Shown here piece after piece: positions 51,839-63,086 of a DNA stretch of 64,000 nt. Origin of the DNA: Kytococcus schroeteri (GTDB taxonomy: Bacteria > Actinomycetota > Actinomycetes > Actinomycetales > Dermatophilaceae); NCBI RefSeq assembly GCF_002847825.1, contig NZ_PKIZ01000001.1, positions 1 to 64,000 of the forward strand, given 5' to 3'. Under the pieces are notes generated by a model that had not been told where the DNA came from, did not search any database, and saw only the letters and a list, made by a program, of their open reading frames with translations. Position 1 is the first letter of the stretch; each line of letters begins with the position of its first letter. A program made the position numbers and the translations under genes.

Positions 51839-52294
51839 ATGAGCTCCACCCCGGGCGGTACCCCGCACGCGACGGGCCCCGCCACCTCCCGCATCGACCT
51901 GGCGACCGGGTCGCCCGTCCCCACCCACCCGCGCACACCGGTGGCGATGACGGACGTCGATGCGCAGATGATCGCCGCCCTGCGCCCGGGCACCGCCCTG
52001 CTGCTCATCCCCGCCGGCGCCTCGGCCGGTGCGCGCTACCTGCTCGACGAGCCGGAGACCACGGTGGGCCGCGCCGCGGACGCCGACATCCTGCTCGACG
52101 ACGTGACCGTCTCGCGCCACCACGCGCGCTTCGTGCTCTCGCAGGAGGGGTGCCGCCTCGTGGACAGCAAGTCCACCAACGGCACCTACGTCAACGGCGA
52201 GCCGGTGGAACAGGTCGACCTGCAGGAGGGCGACGAGGTGCAGATCGGCAAGTACCGCCTGGTCTTCCACCCCGCGACCTCCCCGGTGGCATGA
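51839..52294 (+). CDS. garA: FHA domain protein at the garA/odhI locus
   Basis: A 151-residue phosphothreonine-binding protein. The FHA domain (about 55-145) keeps the binding residues in TVGRAADADI, VSRHHARF and STNGTYVN. By position between gcvH and two MerR genes it is the GarA/OdhI homologue, which in relatives inhibits 2-oxoglutarate dehydrogenase and controls glutamate metabolism. The N-terminal ETTSVF phosphorylation motif of those proteins is absent; only a Ser/Thr/Pro-rich tail is present. AGAAAGGA precedes ATG 51839. The next gene overlaps as ATGA. Confidence 0.85.
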   Translation: MSSTPGGTPHATGPATSRIDLATGSPVPTHPRTPVAMTDVDAQMIAALRPGTALLLIPAGASAGARYLLDEPETTVGRAADADILLDDVTVSRHHARFVLSQEGCRLVDSKSTNGTYVNGEPVEQVDLQEGDEVQIGKYRLVFHPATSPVA

Positions 52295-52995
52295 CGGGGG
52301 CGAGGCACACCATCGGCCAGGTGGTCCGCGAGCTGTCGGCGGACTTCCCGGACCTCACCATCTCGAAGGTGCGCTTCCTGGAGGGCAAGGGGCTCATCAC
52401 CCCGGAGCGCACCCCCGCCGGCTACCGGCTGTTCTCCGACGACCAGGTGGAGCGCCTGCGTTTCGTGCTCACCTCCCAGCGCGACCGCTTCTGGCCGCTC
52501 AAGGTGATCGCCGACGCCCTGGACCAGATGGACCGTGGCCTGTCGGTGGACCTCGACGCGCCCGCCCCCGGACGGCCCGCTCCTCCGCCCGCCGGCGCGC
52601 TGCCCGGGGCGACCGGGCCGGCCGTGCAGGCGGTGGATTTCTCCAGCCGCGAGGCGGTGCGCGTCAGCCGGTCCGAGCTCTGCCGCAGCGCCGGCATCGA
52701 GCCCTCCCAGCTGGACGACATCGCGTCCTTCGGCCTGGTCCATGCCGACCGCGAGGGCTGGTACTCCTCCCACGACGTCGACATCGCCCGCGCGGTGGCC
52801 ACCTTCGCCTCCTTCGGGCTGGAGCCCCGGCACCTGCGCATGTTCCGGCTGGCCGCCGACCGCGAGGCGGCGCTGGTGCAGCAGACCCTCACCGCCTCGC
52901 GTCCCGCCCCGGACGAGCGGGAGGGGATGCGCAACGAGCTGGCCGCGGCCTGCCTGGCGCTCCACGTGGCCCTGGTGCGCGCCGAGCTCGGCTGA
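52291..52995 (+). CDS. ftsR: MerR family regulator FtsR
   Basis: A 234-residue transcription factor with an N-terminal MerR winged helix (TISKVRFLEGKGLITPERTPAGYRLFS, about 24-50) and a longer effector-like C-terminal domain after a Pro/Ala linker. The homologue in corynebacteria activates ftsZ and in mycobacteria is Rv1828. It has no metal-binding cysteines in the dimer helix. ATG 52291 overlaps the FHA gene stop. Confidence 0.88.
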   Translation: MTGARHTIGQVVRELSADFPDLTISKVRFLEGKGLITPERTPAGYRLFSDDQVERLRFVLTSQRDRFWPLKVIADALDQMDRGLSVDLDAPAPGRPAPPPAGALPGATGPAVQAVDFSSREAVRVSRSELCRSAGIEPSQLDDIASFGLVHADREGWYSSHDVDIARAVATFASFGLEPRHLRMFRLAADREAALVQQTLTASRPAPDEREGMRNELAAACLALHVALVRAELG

Positions 52996-53076
52996 CCGCC
53001 CGACCGCGGCCGGCCCGACCGGCCGGTCGGCGTGGCGGCGTTGCCTGCCCGGGGACGGCGCAGTAGCGTCGCCCCC

Positions 53077-53628
53077 GTGACGACGACGCCGCCCGAGCAG
53101 GGCCACCCGGGGGAGCAGGTCCCGCTGTTCGACGACCCGGTCGCCGCTGCCCGGGACGCGGTGGGCTACCGCGGCCCGCAGGCCTGCGCCGCCGCCGGCG
53201 TCACCTACCGCCAGCTCGACTACTGGGCCCGCACCGGCCTGCTGCGCCCCAGCGTGCGAGGCGCCCAGGGCTCGGGCACGCAGCGGCTCTACTCCTTCCG
53301 CGACATCGTCGTGCTCAAGATCATCAAGCGCCTGCTCGACACAGGTGTCTCGCTGCAGCAGATCCGGGTGGCCGTCGAGGCCGTCGCGGACCGTGGCGCG
53401 GACGACCTCGCCTCGCTGACCCTCATGTCCGACGGCGCCTCGGTGTACGAGTGCACGAGCGACGACGAGGTCATCGACCTGGTGCGCGGCGGGCAGGGCG
53501 TCTTCGGCATCGCCATCTCCAGCGTGTGGCGCGAGGTGGAGGGCAGCCTGTGCGAGCTGCCCGGTGCCGACGAGCGCGAGGGCGTGGTCGACGAGCTGGC
53601 CGCCCGGCGCGCGCGCCGCGGCGCCTGA
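53077..53628 (+). CDS. MerR family regulator (Rv1830-like)
   Basis: A 183-residue regulator. The MerR helix-turn-helix is AAGVTYRQLDYWARTGLL with GSGTQRLYSFRDIVVLKIIKRLLD. The C-terminal half is compact and acidic, with SDGASVYECTSDDEVIDLV. Its target is unknown; in relatives it lies between ftsR and gcvP as here, but the DUF151 nuclease gene usually between them is missing. TAGCGT lies seven bases before GTG 53077. Confidence 0.87.
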   Translation: MTTTPPEQGHPGEQVPLFDDPVAAARDAVGYRGPQACAAAGVTYRQLDYWARTGLLRPSVRGAQGSGTQRLYSFRDIVVLKIIKRLLDTGVSLQQIRVAVEAVADRGADDLASLTLMSDGASVYECTSDDEVIDLVRGGQGVFGIAISSVWREVEGSLCELPGADEREGVVDELAARRARRGA

Positions 53629-53694
53629 GGCGGCACGGGCCCGAACCCTCCTCGGCGGGGGCGTGACGTAATACACTCGCCGGTGCCGTCGACC

Positions 53695-53810
53695 CCGCAG
53701 GGGAGAGTCCCGCACCGGGACGCCGAAGGAGCAACCTCCCCGGAATCTCTCAGGCCCACGGACCCTGCGCGGTGAGGCAACTCTGGCCGGCCCCAGTGCC
53801 CACAGAGGGG
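53695..53810 (+). promoter_or_regulatory. Glycine riboswitch (single aptamer with ghost helix)
   Basis: The leader of gcvP contains GGGAGAGUCC, GCCGAAGGAGCAA, GAAUCUCUCAGGC and GAGGCAACUCUGG in the order of the gcvT aptamer. Only one aptamer is present. Downstream, CTCTG (53781-53785) can pair with CAGAG (53803-53807), the vestigial second-aptamer helix seen in singleton glycine riboswitches, placed directly before the ribosome site. TACACT at 53672-53677 is a likely -10. Glycine should switch gcvP on. Confidence 0.9.
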
Positions 53811-53818
53811 GAGAGATC

Positions 53819-56806
<2,988 letters not shown>

Positions 56807-56864
56807 CCTGCTGCGCGGCAGGGGCCCTGTCCGGGTCCCTGCCGGCGCGGGACGGCGCCCCCGT

Positions 56865-56904
56865 CACGTGGGACCGGCCACCCTGTGGTGGCCGGTCCCA
56901 CGTG
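56865..56904. terminator. Terminator after gcvP
   Basis: A perfect 18-base stem (56865-56882 with 56887-56904) with a CTGT loop. Confidence 0.85.
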
Positions 56905-56939
56905 CTTGGATGGAGCCCCGCACGGCGAAAGGCAGGACC

Positions 56940-58448
56940 ATGGGCGCAGAGGTCGAGAAGACCGAGTACTCCTCGGCGGACCGGGTGCGGTTCCGCGAGG
57001 AGGTCAACCACGAGCTGGAGACCTTCACCTGGCTGCTCGCGCACGCAGAGTTCGACTCCACCTTCCCCAAGATCGGGATCGAGATGGAGCTCAACCTCGT
57101 GGACGCCGACATGCAGCCCTCCCTCAACAACGAGGCGGTGCTGGGGCACCTGGGGGAGCACTTCCAGTCCGAGCTGGCGCGCTTCAACATCGAGGTGAAC
57201 GTGGAGCCGCGCCCGGTGGCCACGGGTGCCTCGCCGTCGCTGGAGCACGTGGTGCTGCACCACCTGCAGGAGGCGCACGACGCGGCCGACGCCGAGGGCT
57301 GCCGCATGGTGCCCATCGGCATCCTGCCCACGCTGCGCGAGGAGCACCTGGTAGGGGAGTGGATCTCCGCCGGCTCGCGCTACCGGGCCCTGGAGAACGC
57401 GTTGCTCAAGGAGCGCGGCGAGGGCGCCACCATCGACATCACCGGCCCCACCGGGGAGCGAGTCAAGCAGTACACCGAGACCATCGCCCCCGGCGCCGCG
57501 GCCACCTCGCTGCAGCTGCACCGGCAGGTCTCGCCGGAGAGGTTCGCCACCTTCTGGAACGCCGCCCAGCTGGTGGCCGCCGTGCAGGTGGCGGTGGGTG
57601 CCAACTCGCCCTTCCTGTTCGGCAAACGGCTGTGGGCCGAGACCCGCATCCCGCTCTTCGAGCAGATGATGGACACGCGCACGCCGGAGCTGCGCAACCA
57701 GGGGGTGAAGTCCCGGGCCCTGTTCGGGCGCGACTGGATCGCCACCCCGGCCGACCTGTTCCGGGAGAACATCGGCTCCTACCCGGGCCTGCTGCCCGAG
57801 CTGTTCGAGCTGCCCTCCACCGAGGGTGGTCCGAGCAGCGACCGCTCCGGGGCCGGCAAGGGGCGGGCCCCCAAGCTGCCGCGCCTGATGCTGCACAACG
57901 GCACGGTGTGGCGCTGGAACCGCGGCATCTACGACGTGGTCGACGGCGTGCCGCACCTGCGCGTGGAGAACCGCGTGCTGCCGGCGGGCCCGACTGCGGC
58001 GGACACGATGGCCAACTGCGCGCTCTACTACGGGCTGCTGCGCACCCTGGTGGACACCACCCCCGAGCCGTGGCTGGGCTTCAGCCACGCCGAGGCGGAG
58101 CGCAACTTCTACGCCGCGGCCGAGCACGGCATCGAGGCGGAGCTGGCCTGGCCGGGCACCACCGGCACGATGCCGGTGACCGAGCTGGTGGCCGAGCACC
58201 TGCTGCCGCTGGCGCACGCCGGCCTGGTCTCCGGGGGCACCACCTCCGAGGACGCCGACACCTACCTGGGCACGGTGCGGCGCCGCTGCGAGAAGCGCAC
58301 CAACGGCGCCACCTGGCAGGTGCAGGCCGTCGAGCGGCTGGAGGCCCGCGGCCTGGACCGCGACGCGGCGCTCACCGAGATGACGCGCCTGTACTGGGAG
58401 GCCAACGCCACCCACCAGCCGGTGGACCAGTGGGAGCTGCCCGCCTGA
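56940..58448 (+). CDS. Glutamate-cysteine ligase family (GCS2) protein
   Basis: A 502-residue ATP-dependent carboxylate-amine ligase. GIEMELNLVD near 41-50 and NIEVNVEPRP are the metal and ATP-binding strands of GCS2 enzymes; GANSPFLFGKRLW and LRVENRVLPAGPTAAD follow. Relatives make gamma-glutamyl-cysteine or related amides; in actinobacteria without glutathione the true product is uncertain. GAAAGGCAGG precedes ATG 56940; the longer frame runs through the terminator. It converges on the phosphatase gene. Confidence 0.82.
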   Translation: MGAEVEKTEYSSADRVRFREEVNHELETFTWLLAHAEFDSTFPKIGIEMELNLVDADMQPSLNNEAVLGHLGEHFQSELARFNIEVNVEPRPVATGASPSLEHVVLHHLQEAHDAADAEGCRMVPIGILPTLREEHLVGEWISAGSRYRALENALLKERGEGATIDITGPTGERVKQYTETIAPGAAATSLQLHRQVSPERFATFWNAAQLVAAVQVAVGANSPFLFGKRLWAETRIPLFEQMMDTRTPELRNQGVKSRALFGRDWIATPADLFRENIGSYPGLLPELFELPSTEGGPSSDRSGAGKGRAPKLPRLMLHNGTVWRWNRGIYDVVDGVPHLRVENRVLPAGPTAADTMANCALYYGLLRTLVDTTPEPWLGFSHAEAERNFYAAAEHGIEAELAWPGTTGTMPVTELVAEHLLPLAHAGLVSGGTTSEDADTYLGTVRRRCEKRTNGATWQVQAVERLEARGLDRDAALTEMTRLYWEANATHQPVDQWELPA

Positions 58449-58455
58449 GACCCGC

Positions 58456-59169
58456 TCAGGGCGCCAGGTTCCACCGGTGGACGGTGGGCGTGGTGCGGTG
58501 GTGCCCGAGCACGCTCAGGCTGCCGGCCTCGAGCTCCAGGGCGTCGGCCAGGTAGGGCGTCTGGCGCAGGTACACCGCGGCCAGCACGCGCAGGTGGTGC
58601 CCGTGCCCCACGAGCACCACGTCGCCGTGTTCCAGGTGGCGCCACACCCGCCCCAGCACCCGGCTGGCCCGGGCGGCCACCATCTCCACCGTCTCGCCGG
58701 GGGTCTCGCCCGGTGGCACGCCGTCGAAGACGGTCCACCCGGGGCGGCCCTCGGCCTGCGCCTGGGCGGTGGTGCGGCCCTCCTCGGCGCCGTAGTCCCA
58801 CTCCACGAGGTCGGCGTCCAGCGCGTCGGGCTCCAGGCCGGCCAGGCGGGCGGTCTCGGTGGCGCGCTGCAGCGGGGAGCAGCGCACGTGCACCAGGTCG
58901 TACTCCGCGAGCAGGTCGGGCAGGCCGCCGACCGCGGCGCGTCCGGCCCCGGTGAGGGGCAGGTCGGTGAGCCCGGTGTGCCGGCCGGCCCGGGACCACG
59001 CGGTCTCGCCGTGGCGCACCAGCAGGAGCCGGCCCCGGCCGGGCTCGGAGGGACGCACGTCCACCGGGCCGGCGTCGGCGTACCGGTGGAGGCCGCCCAG
59101 GGTGGCGGCGGCCGAGGCCCTGGTCACGCTCGGGCCGGTGGGCGAGGCGGTCTTCGCGTCGGGCTCCAT
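58456..59169 (-). CDS. Histidine phosphatase family protein
   Basis: A 237-residue phosphatase of the phosphoglycerate-mutase-like fold. The catalytic LLVRHGETAWSR is at 49-60 with His53, and the second histidine is in VGHGHHLRVLA. An extra 45 residues precede the core, so a shorter internal start is possible. TAGCCT (minus strand, 59182-59177) is seven bases before ATG 59169. The substrate is unknown. Confidence 0.9.
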   Translation of the reverse strand: MEPDAKTASPTGPSVTRASAAATLGGLHRYADAGPVDVRPSEPGRGRLLLVRHGETAWSRAGRHTGLTDLPLTGAGRAAVGGLPDLLAEYDLVHVRCSPLQRATETARLAGLEPDALDADLVEWDYGAEEGRTTAQAQAEGRPGWTVFDGVPPGETPGETVEMVAARASRVLGRVWRHLEHGDVVLVGHGHHLRVLAAVYLRQTPYLADALELEAGSLSVLGHHRTTPTVHRWNLAP

Positions 59170-59175
59170 GTGCGG

Positions 59176-59182
59176 CAGGCTA
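59176..59182. promoter_or_regulatory. Overlapping divergent -10 elements
   Basis: On the plus strand CAGGCT (59176-59181) lies seven bases before ATG 59189. On the minus strand TAGCCT (59182-59177) lies seven bases before ATG 59169. The two hexamers share five base pairs, so polymerase binding for one gene should exclude the other. Confidence 0.5.
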
Positions 59183-59188
59183 TGCCCC

Positions 59189-59644
59189 ATGAGCAGCGAG
59201 ACCCCGACCCCGCCCAGCCCCCGCTCGGTCCGTCTGGAGCGCACCGACTTCGCCACCTTCACCGTGACCAACGAGCGGGGCGCCAGCATCACCATCGGGG
59301 ACGGGAGCGATGCCGACTTCACCCCGGTGGAGCTGCTGCTGGCCGCCGTGGCCGGCTGCTCGGCCATCGACGTCGACTTCATCACCCACAAGCGCGCCGA
59401 GCCGGAGTCCTTCGTGGTGGAGGCCCGGGGCACCAAGGTGCGCGACGAGGACGGCAACCACCTGACCGACGTGCAGGCGGCCTTCGACGTGACCTTCGCC
59501 GAGGACGAGGCCGGCCGGGCCGCCACCGAGGTGCTGCCGCGGGCCGTGGCCTCCTCGCGCGACCGCCTGTGCACCGTGAGCCGCACCGTGGCCCTGCCCA
59601 CGCCGGTGGAGTTCACCCTCGCCGACGGCCGGTCGGTGGAGTGA
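59189..59644 (+). CDS. OsmC family peroxiredoxin-like protein
   Basis: A 151-residue thiol peroxidase-like protein with the two conserved cysteines Cys57 (VAGCSAID) and Cys128 (RLCTVSRT). Members reduce organic hydroperoxides. It starts at ATG 59189, divergent from the histidine phosphatase with only 19 bases between starts. The permease gene overlaps its stop as GTGA. Confidence 0.92.
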   Translation: MSSETPTPPSPRSVRLERTDFATFTVTNERGASITIGDGSDADFTPVELLLAAVAGCSAIDVDFITHKRAEPESFVVEARGTKVRDEDGNHLTDVQAAFDVTFAEDEAGRAATEVLPRAVASSRDRLCTVSRTVALPTPVEFTLADGRSVE

Positions 59645-60972
59645 GCGCCCGGCGCCTGACCTTTCTCGACGCGCTCACCATCGGCCTGGCGGCCATGGTG
59701 GGCGCGGGGGTGTTCGGGGTCTGGGGCCCGGCCACCGCCGCCGCGGGCGCGTGGCTGCTGGCCGCTCTGGCCGTGGCCGCGCTCGTGGCCTGGTGCAACG
59801 CCAGCTCCAGTGCCCAGCTCGCCGCCCGCCACCCGGGGGCCGGGGGCACCTACCTCTACGGCCGGGAGCGGCTCTCCCCGTTCTGGGGCTACCTCGCCGG
59901 GTGGTGCTTCGTCGTCGGCAAGACCGCCTCCTGCGCCGCGATGGCGATGGTGGCCGGCTCCTACCTGTGGCCCGGCCGGGAGCAGCTGCTCGGGGTGTTC
60001 GCCGTGGTCGCGCTCACGGCCGTCACGCTCGGCGGCGTCGTGCGGTCGGCCCGGGTGGCGCGCGTGGTGGTGGGGCTGGTGCTCCTGGGCATCGTGGGCA
60101 CCCTGCTCGTCTCGTGGTTCCTGCCGCCGGACCCCACCCTGTGGACCCCCACCCGCGATGCCGCGGTGGTGCCGGGCCGTCCCTCGCCGCACGGGCTGCT
60201 GCAGGGCGCCGGGCTGCTCTTCTTCGCGTTCGCCGGGTACGCCCGCATCGCCACCCTGGGCGACCAGGTGGTCGAGCCGCGCCGCACCGTCCCGCGGGCC
60301 GTCGCGTGGGGCCTGGGCACCGTGCTGGTGCTCTACGCCGCGGTGGCGGTGACCCTGCTGGCGCGCCTGCGACCGGAGGGCATCGTGGCCAGCGCCGCCC
60401 CGTTGCGCGACCTGGCCGGGGGCGCGTCCTCCTGGTGGGCCGTGGTCGTCGGCGTGCTCGCCGGGCTGGCCGCCGTCGGGGCCCTGTGGGCGCTGCTGCT
60501 GGGCGTGGCCAGCACCCTCAAGGCGATGGGGCAGCGCCGCGACCTGCCGCCGGCCCTGGGCGTCACCGCCACCGCCTCCACCGGCGAGCGGGTGCCGCGC
60601 GTGGCCGCCCTCGCGGTGGCCGGTGCGGTGGTGCTGCTGGTGCTGCTGCTCGACCTGCGCGGCGCCATCGGCTTCTCCGGCGTGGGCGTGCTGCTCTACT
60701 ACGCGGTGGCCAACGCCGCGGCGTTCACGCTGCGCGACGAGTGGCGCGCCGGGTGGGTGGTGCCGGTGGTGGGCCTGGTCGGCTGCGTCGTGCTCGTGGC
60801 GAGCCTCCCGGCCACCAGTCTCGTCGGCGGCCTGGTGATGGTGGCCGTCGGCGTGGTGCTGTGGTTCGTGCGCCGCGGCGAGCCCCGCGTGGCCGATGCC
60901 GACCGGGTGCCGGTCAGTGCTCCTCGTGGTGGTCGGGGTCCCCGCCGAACAGGCGACCGTCCGGCCGCGTGA
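59641..60972 (+). CDS. APC family permease
   Basis: A 443-residue transporter with about twelve helices. GLAAMVGAGVFGVWGP near 14-29 is the substrate-binding break in helix 1, and FFAFAGYARIATLGDQVVEPRRTVPRA the helix 6 region (about 197-223), both typical of amino acid/polyamine transporters. The substrate is unknown. GTG 59641 overlaps osmC. Its last 59 bases overlap the opposite aldo/keto reductase gene. Confidence 0.92.
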   Translation: MSARRLTFLDALTIGLAAMVGAGVFGVWGPATAAAGAWLLAALAVAALVAWCNASSSAQLAARHPGAGGTYLYGRERLSPFWGYLAGWCFVVGKTASCAAMAMVAGSYLWPGREQLLGVFAVVALTAVTLGGVVRSARVARVVVGLVLLGIVGTLLVSWFLPPDPTLWTPTRDAAVVPGRPSPHGLLQGAGLLFFAFAGYARIATLGDQVVEPRRTVPRAVAWGLGTVLVLYAAVAVTLLARLRPEGIVASAAPLRDLAGGASSWWAVVVGVLAGLAAVGALWALLLGVASTLKAMGQRRDLPPALGVTATASTGERVPRVAALAVAGAVVLLVLLLDLRGAIGFSGVGVLLYYAVANAAAFTLRDEWRAGWVVPVVGLVGCVVLVASLPATSLVGGLVMVAVGVVLWFVRRGEPRVADADRVPVSAPRGGRGPRRTGDRPAA

Positions 60973-61756
60973 GGTCGGTGATGGCGGCCACCTCGTCGTC
61001 GGACAGGGAGAACCCGAACAGGTCGAGGTTCTCCCGCTGGCGCTCCGGCGTGGCCGACTTGGGCAGGGGCAGCACCCCGCGCTGCAGGTGCCAGCGCAGC
61101 ACCACCTGCGCCGGGGTGACGCCCAACCGCTCGGCCGGTGCCGCCACGGCGGTGTCGGTGTAGCGCGGCTGGCGCTTGCCCAGCGGGCTCCACGCCTGCG
61201 TGAGGATGCCGCGGCGGGCGTTCTCGGCCAGCAGGCCGGCCTGGCTGAACGAGGGGTGGACCTCCACCTGGTTGACCGCCGGGGTGACGCCCACCGAGCG
61301 GATGACCCGGTCCAGGTGGTGGGGGTGGAAGTTCGAGACCCCGATGCTGCGGGTCAGGCCCCGCTCGCGGGCCTGCACCAGGCCGTCCCAGGCGTACTCG
61401 TACTCGCCCTGCGAGGGGTTGGGCCAGTGGACCAGCACGAGGTCGAGGTGGTCGGTGCCCAGGCGGCGCAGGGACTCCTCCACGCACTCCACGGCGCTGC
61501 GGTGGCGCCGGCCGGGCACCTTGGTCACGAGCGCGACCTCCTCACGGTCCAGGCCGCTGGCAGCCACGGCGCGACCCACCTCGGTCTCGTTGCGGTAGGA
61601 GACGGCCGTGTCGAGCAGTCGGTAGCCGGCGTCCAGGGCGTGGCGCACGGCCGTGACGCCCTCGGCGCCGGTGAGCTCGTAGGTGCCGAAACCCACCAAG
61701 GGAAGAGTGGTGCCGTCGTGCAGCGTGTGGCGGGCGGTGGGGGAGAGGTCGACCAT
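60914..61756 (-). CDS. Aldo/keto reductase (second copy)
   Basis: A 280-residue NADPH-dependent reductase with Asp49 (LLDTA), Tyr54 (VSYRNE), Lys79 (VTKV) and His110 (LVHWP), plus GVSNF and the late LPKSATPERQ nucleotide site. It is a paralogue of 6762-7610, with the same residue numbering of the tetrad. TAGGCT on the minus strand (61768-61763) is six bases before ATG 61756. The C-terminus ends in a His/Glu-rich tail encoded opposite the permease end. Confidence 0.95.
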   Translation of the reverse strand: MVDLSPTARHTLHDGTTLPLVGFGTYELTGAEGVTAVRHALDAGYRLLDTAVSYRNETEVGRAVAASGLDREEVALVTKVPGRRHRSAVECVEESLRRLGTDHLDLVLVHWPNPSQGEYEYAWDGLVQARERGLTRSIGVSNFHPHHLDRVIRSVGVTPAVNQVEVHPSFSQAGLLAENARRGILTQAWSPLGKRQPRYTDTAVAAPAERLGVTPAQVVLRWHLQRGVLPLPKSATPERQRENLDLFGFSLSDDEVAAITDLTRPDGRLFGGDPDHHEEH

Positions 61757-61762
61757 GCCCCC

Positions 61763-61835
61763 AGCCTAGGCGTGACGTCGTGTACCGACATCCCCGCGCG
61801 GCGTGTGTGCTGCGCGTCACCGCGGAGGTTAGGTT
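61763..61835. promoter_or_regulatory. Divergent leaderless promoters
   Basis: TAGGCT on the minus strand (61768-61763) serves the aldo/keto reductase and TAGGTT on the plus strand (61830-61835) lies six bases before ATG 61842. Confidence 0.5.
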
Positions 61836-61841
61836 CTCGGG

Positions 61842-63086
61842 ATGGACCCCCGGGCGCACGACACCACCCCCTGGCCACGCCTCGACGCCGCCACCGCGCA
61901 CCTGCCCGCGCCGGTGGCCGCGGTGTCCCTCGATGCGGTGGACCGCAACCTGGACCGACTCGTGGAGGCGGCCGACGGCATGCCGCTGCGCGTGGCGAGC
62001 AAGAGCATCCGCGTGCGGGCCGTGGTCGAGCGCGCCCTGGCCCACCGTGGCGTGGAAGGCGTGCTCGCCTTCACGCTGCCCGAGGCCATCTGGCTGGCCC
62101 GGGTGGGCACCACCGACGACCTGCTCGTGGCCTACCCGACGGTGGACGCCGCCGGCCTGGACGCCCTGGTCTGCGAACCCGACCTCGCCGCGGCCATCAC
62201 CCTGACCGTCGACGACCCCGCCCACCTCGCCGCGATCGCCGAGGCCCGCGCCCGCACCGGTGGCCGCGAGACCGTGCAGGTGGTGCTCGAGGCCGACGTC
62301 TCCCTGCGCAAGGGGCCCGTCACCATCGGCCCCCGCCGCTCGCCCCTGCACGGGTCGCAGGCGGTGGAACGCGCCGCGCGCCGCGTGGTGGCCGAGCCCG
62401 GCATCGCGCTGCGCGGACTGCTCACCTACGAGGGCCACGTGGCCGGGGTGCAGGACGTGCCCGTGGCCGGCGACCTGCGCGACCGCGCCTACCGCTGGGC
62501 CGTCCGCGGCATGCAGGGCGTCTCGCGCCGCGGGCTGTACGCCGAGCGGCGGGCCGTGGTCGACGCGGTGGCCGCGGTGCTCGGCCACGCCCCGGAGCTC
62601 GTGAACGGCGGCGGCACGGGGTCGGTGGCGTGGTCCTCGGCCGACCCGGCGCTCACCGAGGTCACCGTGGGCTCCGGCCTGTTCGTGGGCCACCTGTTCG
62701 ACCGCTTCCGCGCCATCGACCTGGAGCCCGCGTTCGGCATCGGCCTGGACGTGGTGCGCACCCCCGAGCCGGACATGGTGACCCTGCTGGGCAGCGGCTG
62801 GGTGGCCACCGGTGCCGTCGCCGCCGACCGCCTGCCGGTGGCGGCCTGGCCCCCGGGCCTCGAGCTCACCGGCACCGAGGGGGCCGGCGAGGTGCAGACG
62901 CCCCTCACCGGTGCCCTGGCCGCCCGGGCCGCCGGCCACCGCCTCGAGGTCGGCTCCCGCGTGTGGATGCGCCACGCGAAGTCCGGCGAGCCCGCCGAGC
63001 GGGTCGACGAGGTGGTGCTGGTTCAGGAGGACGGCAGCACCCACACTGTGCCCACCTACCGTGGCGAGGGAAAGGCCTTCCTGTGA
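61842..63086 (+). CDS. Alanine racemase-fold amino acid deaminase/aldolase
   Basis: A 414-residue fold-type III PLP enzyme. The N-terminal barrel has PVAAVSLDAVDRNL and the PLP lysine Lys54 (VASKSIR). A C-terminal beta domain carries MRHAKSGEPAERVDEV, typical of the D-threonine aldolase/D-serine deaminase-like group. The substrate is unknown. It overlaps the lactone oxidase gene by four bases, a pairing common in actinobacteria, so the two may act in one pathway. Confidence 0.85.
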   Translation: MDPRAHDTTPWPRLDAATAHLPAPVAAVSLDAVDRNLDRLVEAADGMPLRVASKSIRVRAVVERALAHRGVEGVLAFTLPEAIWLARVGTTDDLLVAYPTVDAAGLDALVCEPDLAAAITLTVDDPAHLAAIAEARARTGGRETVQVVLEADVSLRKGPVTIGPRRSPLHGSQAVERAARRVVAEPGIALRGLLTYEGHVAGVQDVPVAGDLRDRAYRWAVRGMQGVSRRGLYAERRAVVDAVAAVLGHAPELVNGGGTGSVAWSSADPALTEVTVGSGLFVGHLFDRFRAIDLEPAFGIGLDVVRTPEPDMVTLLGSGWVATGAVAADRLPVAAWPPGLELTGTEGAGEVQTPLTGALAARAAGHRLEVGSRVWMRHAKSGEPAERVDEVVLVQEDGSTHTVPTYRGEGKAFL

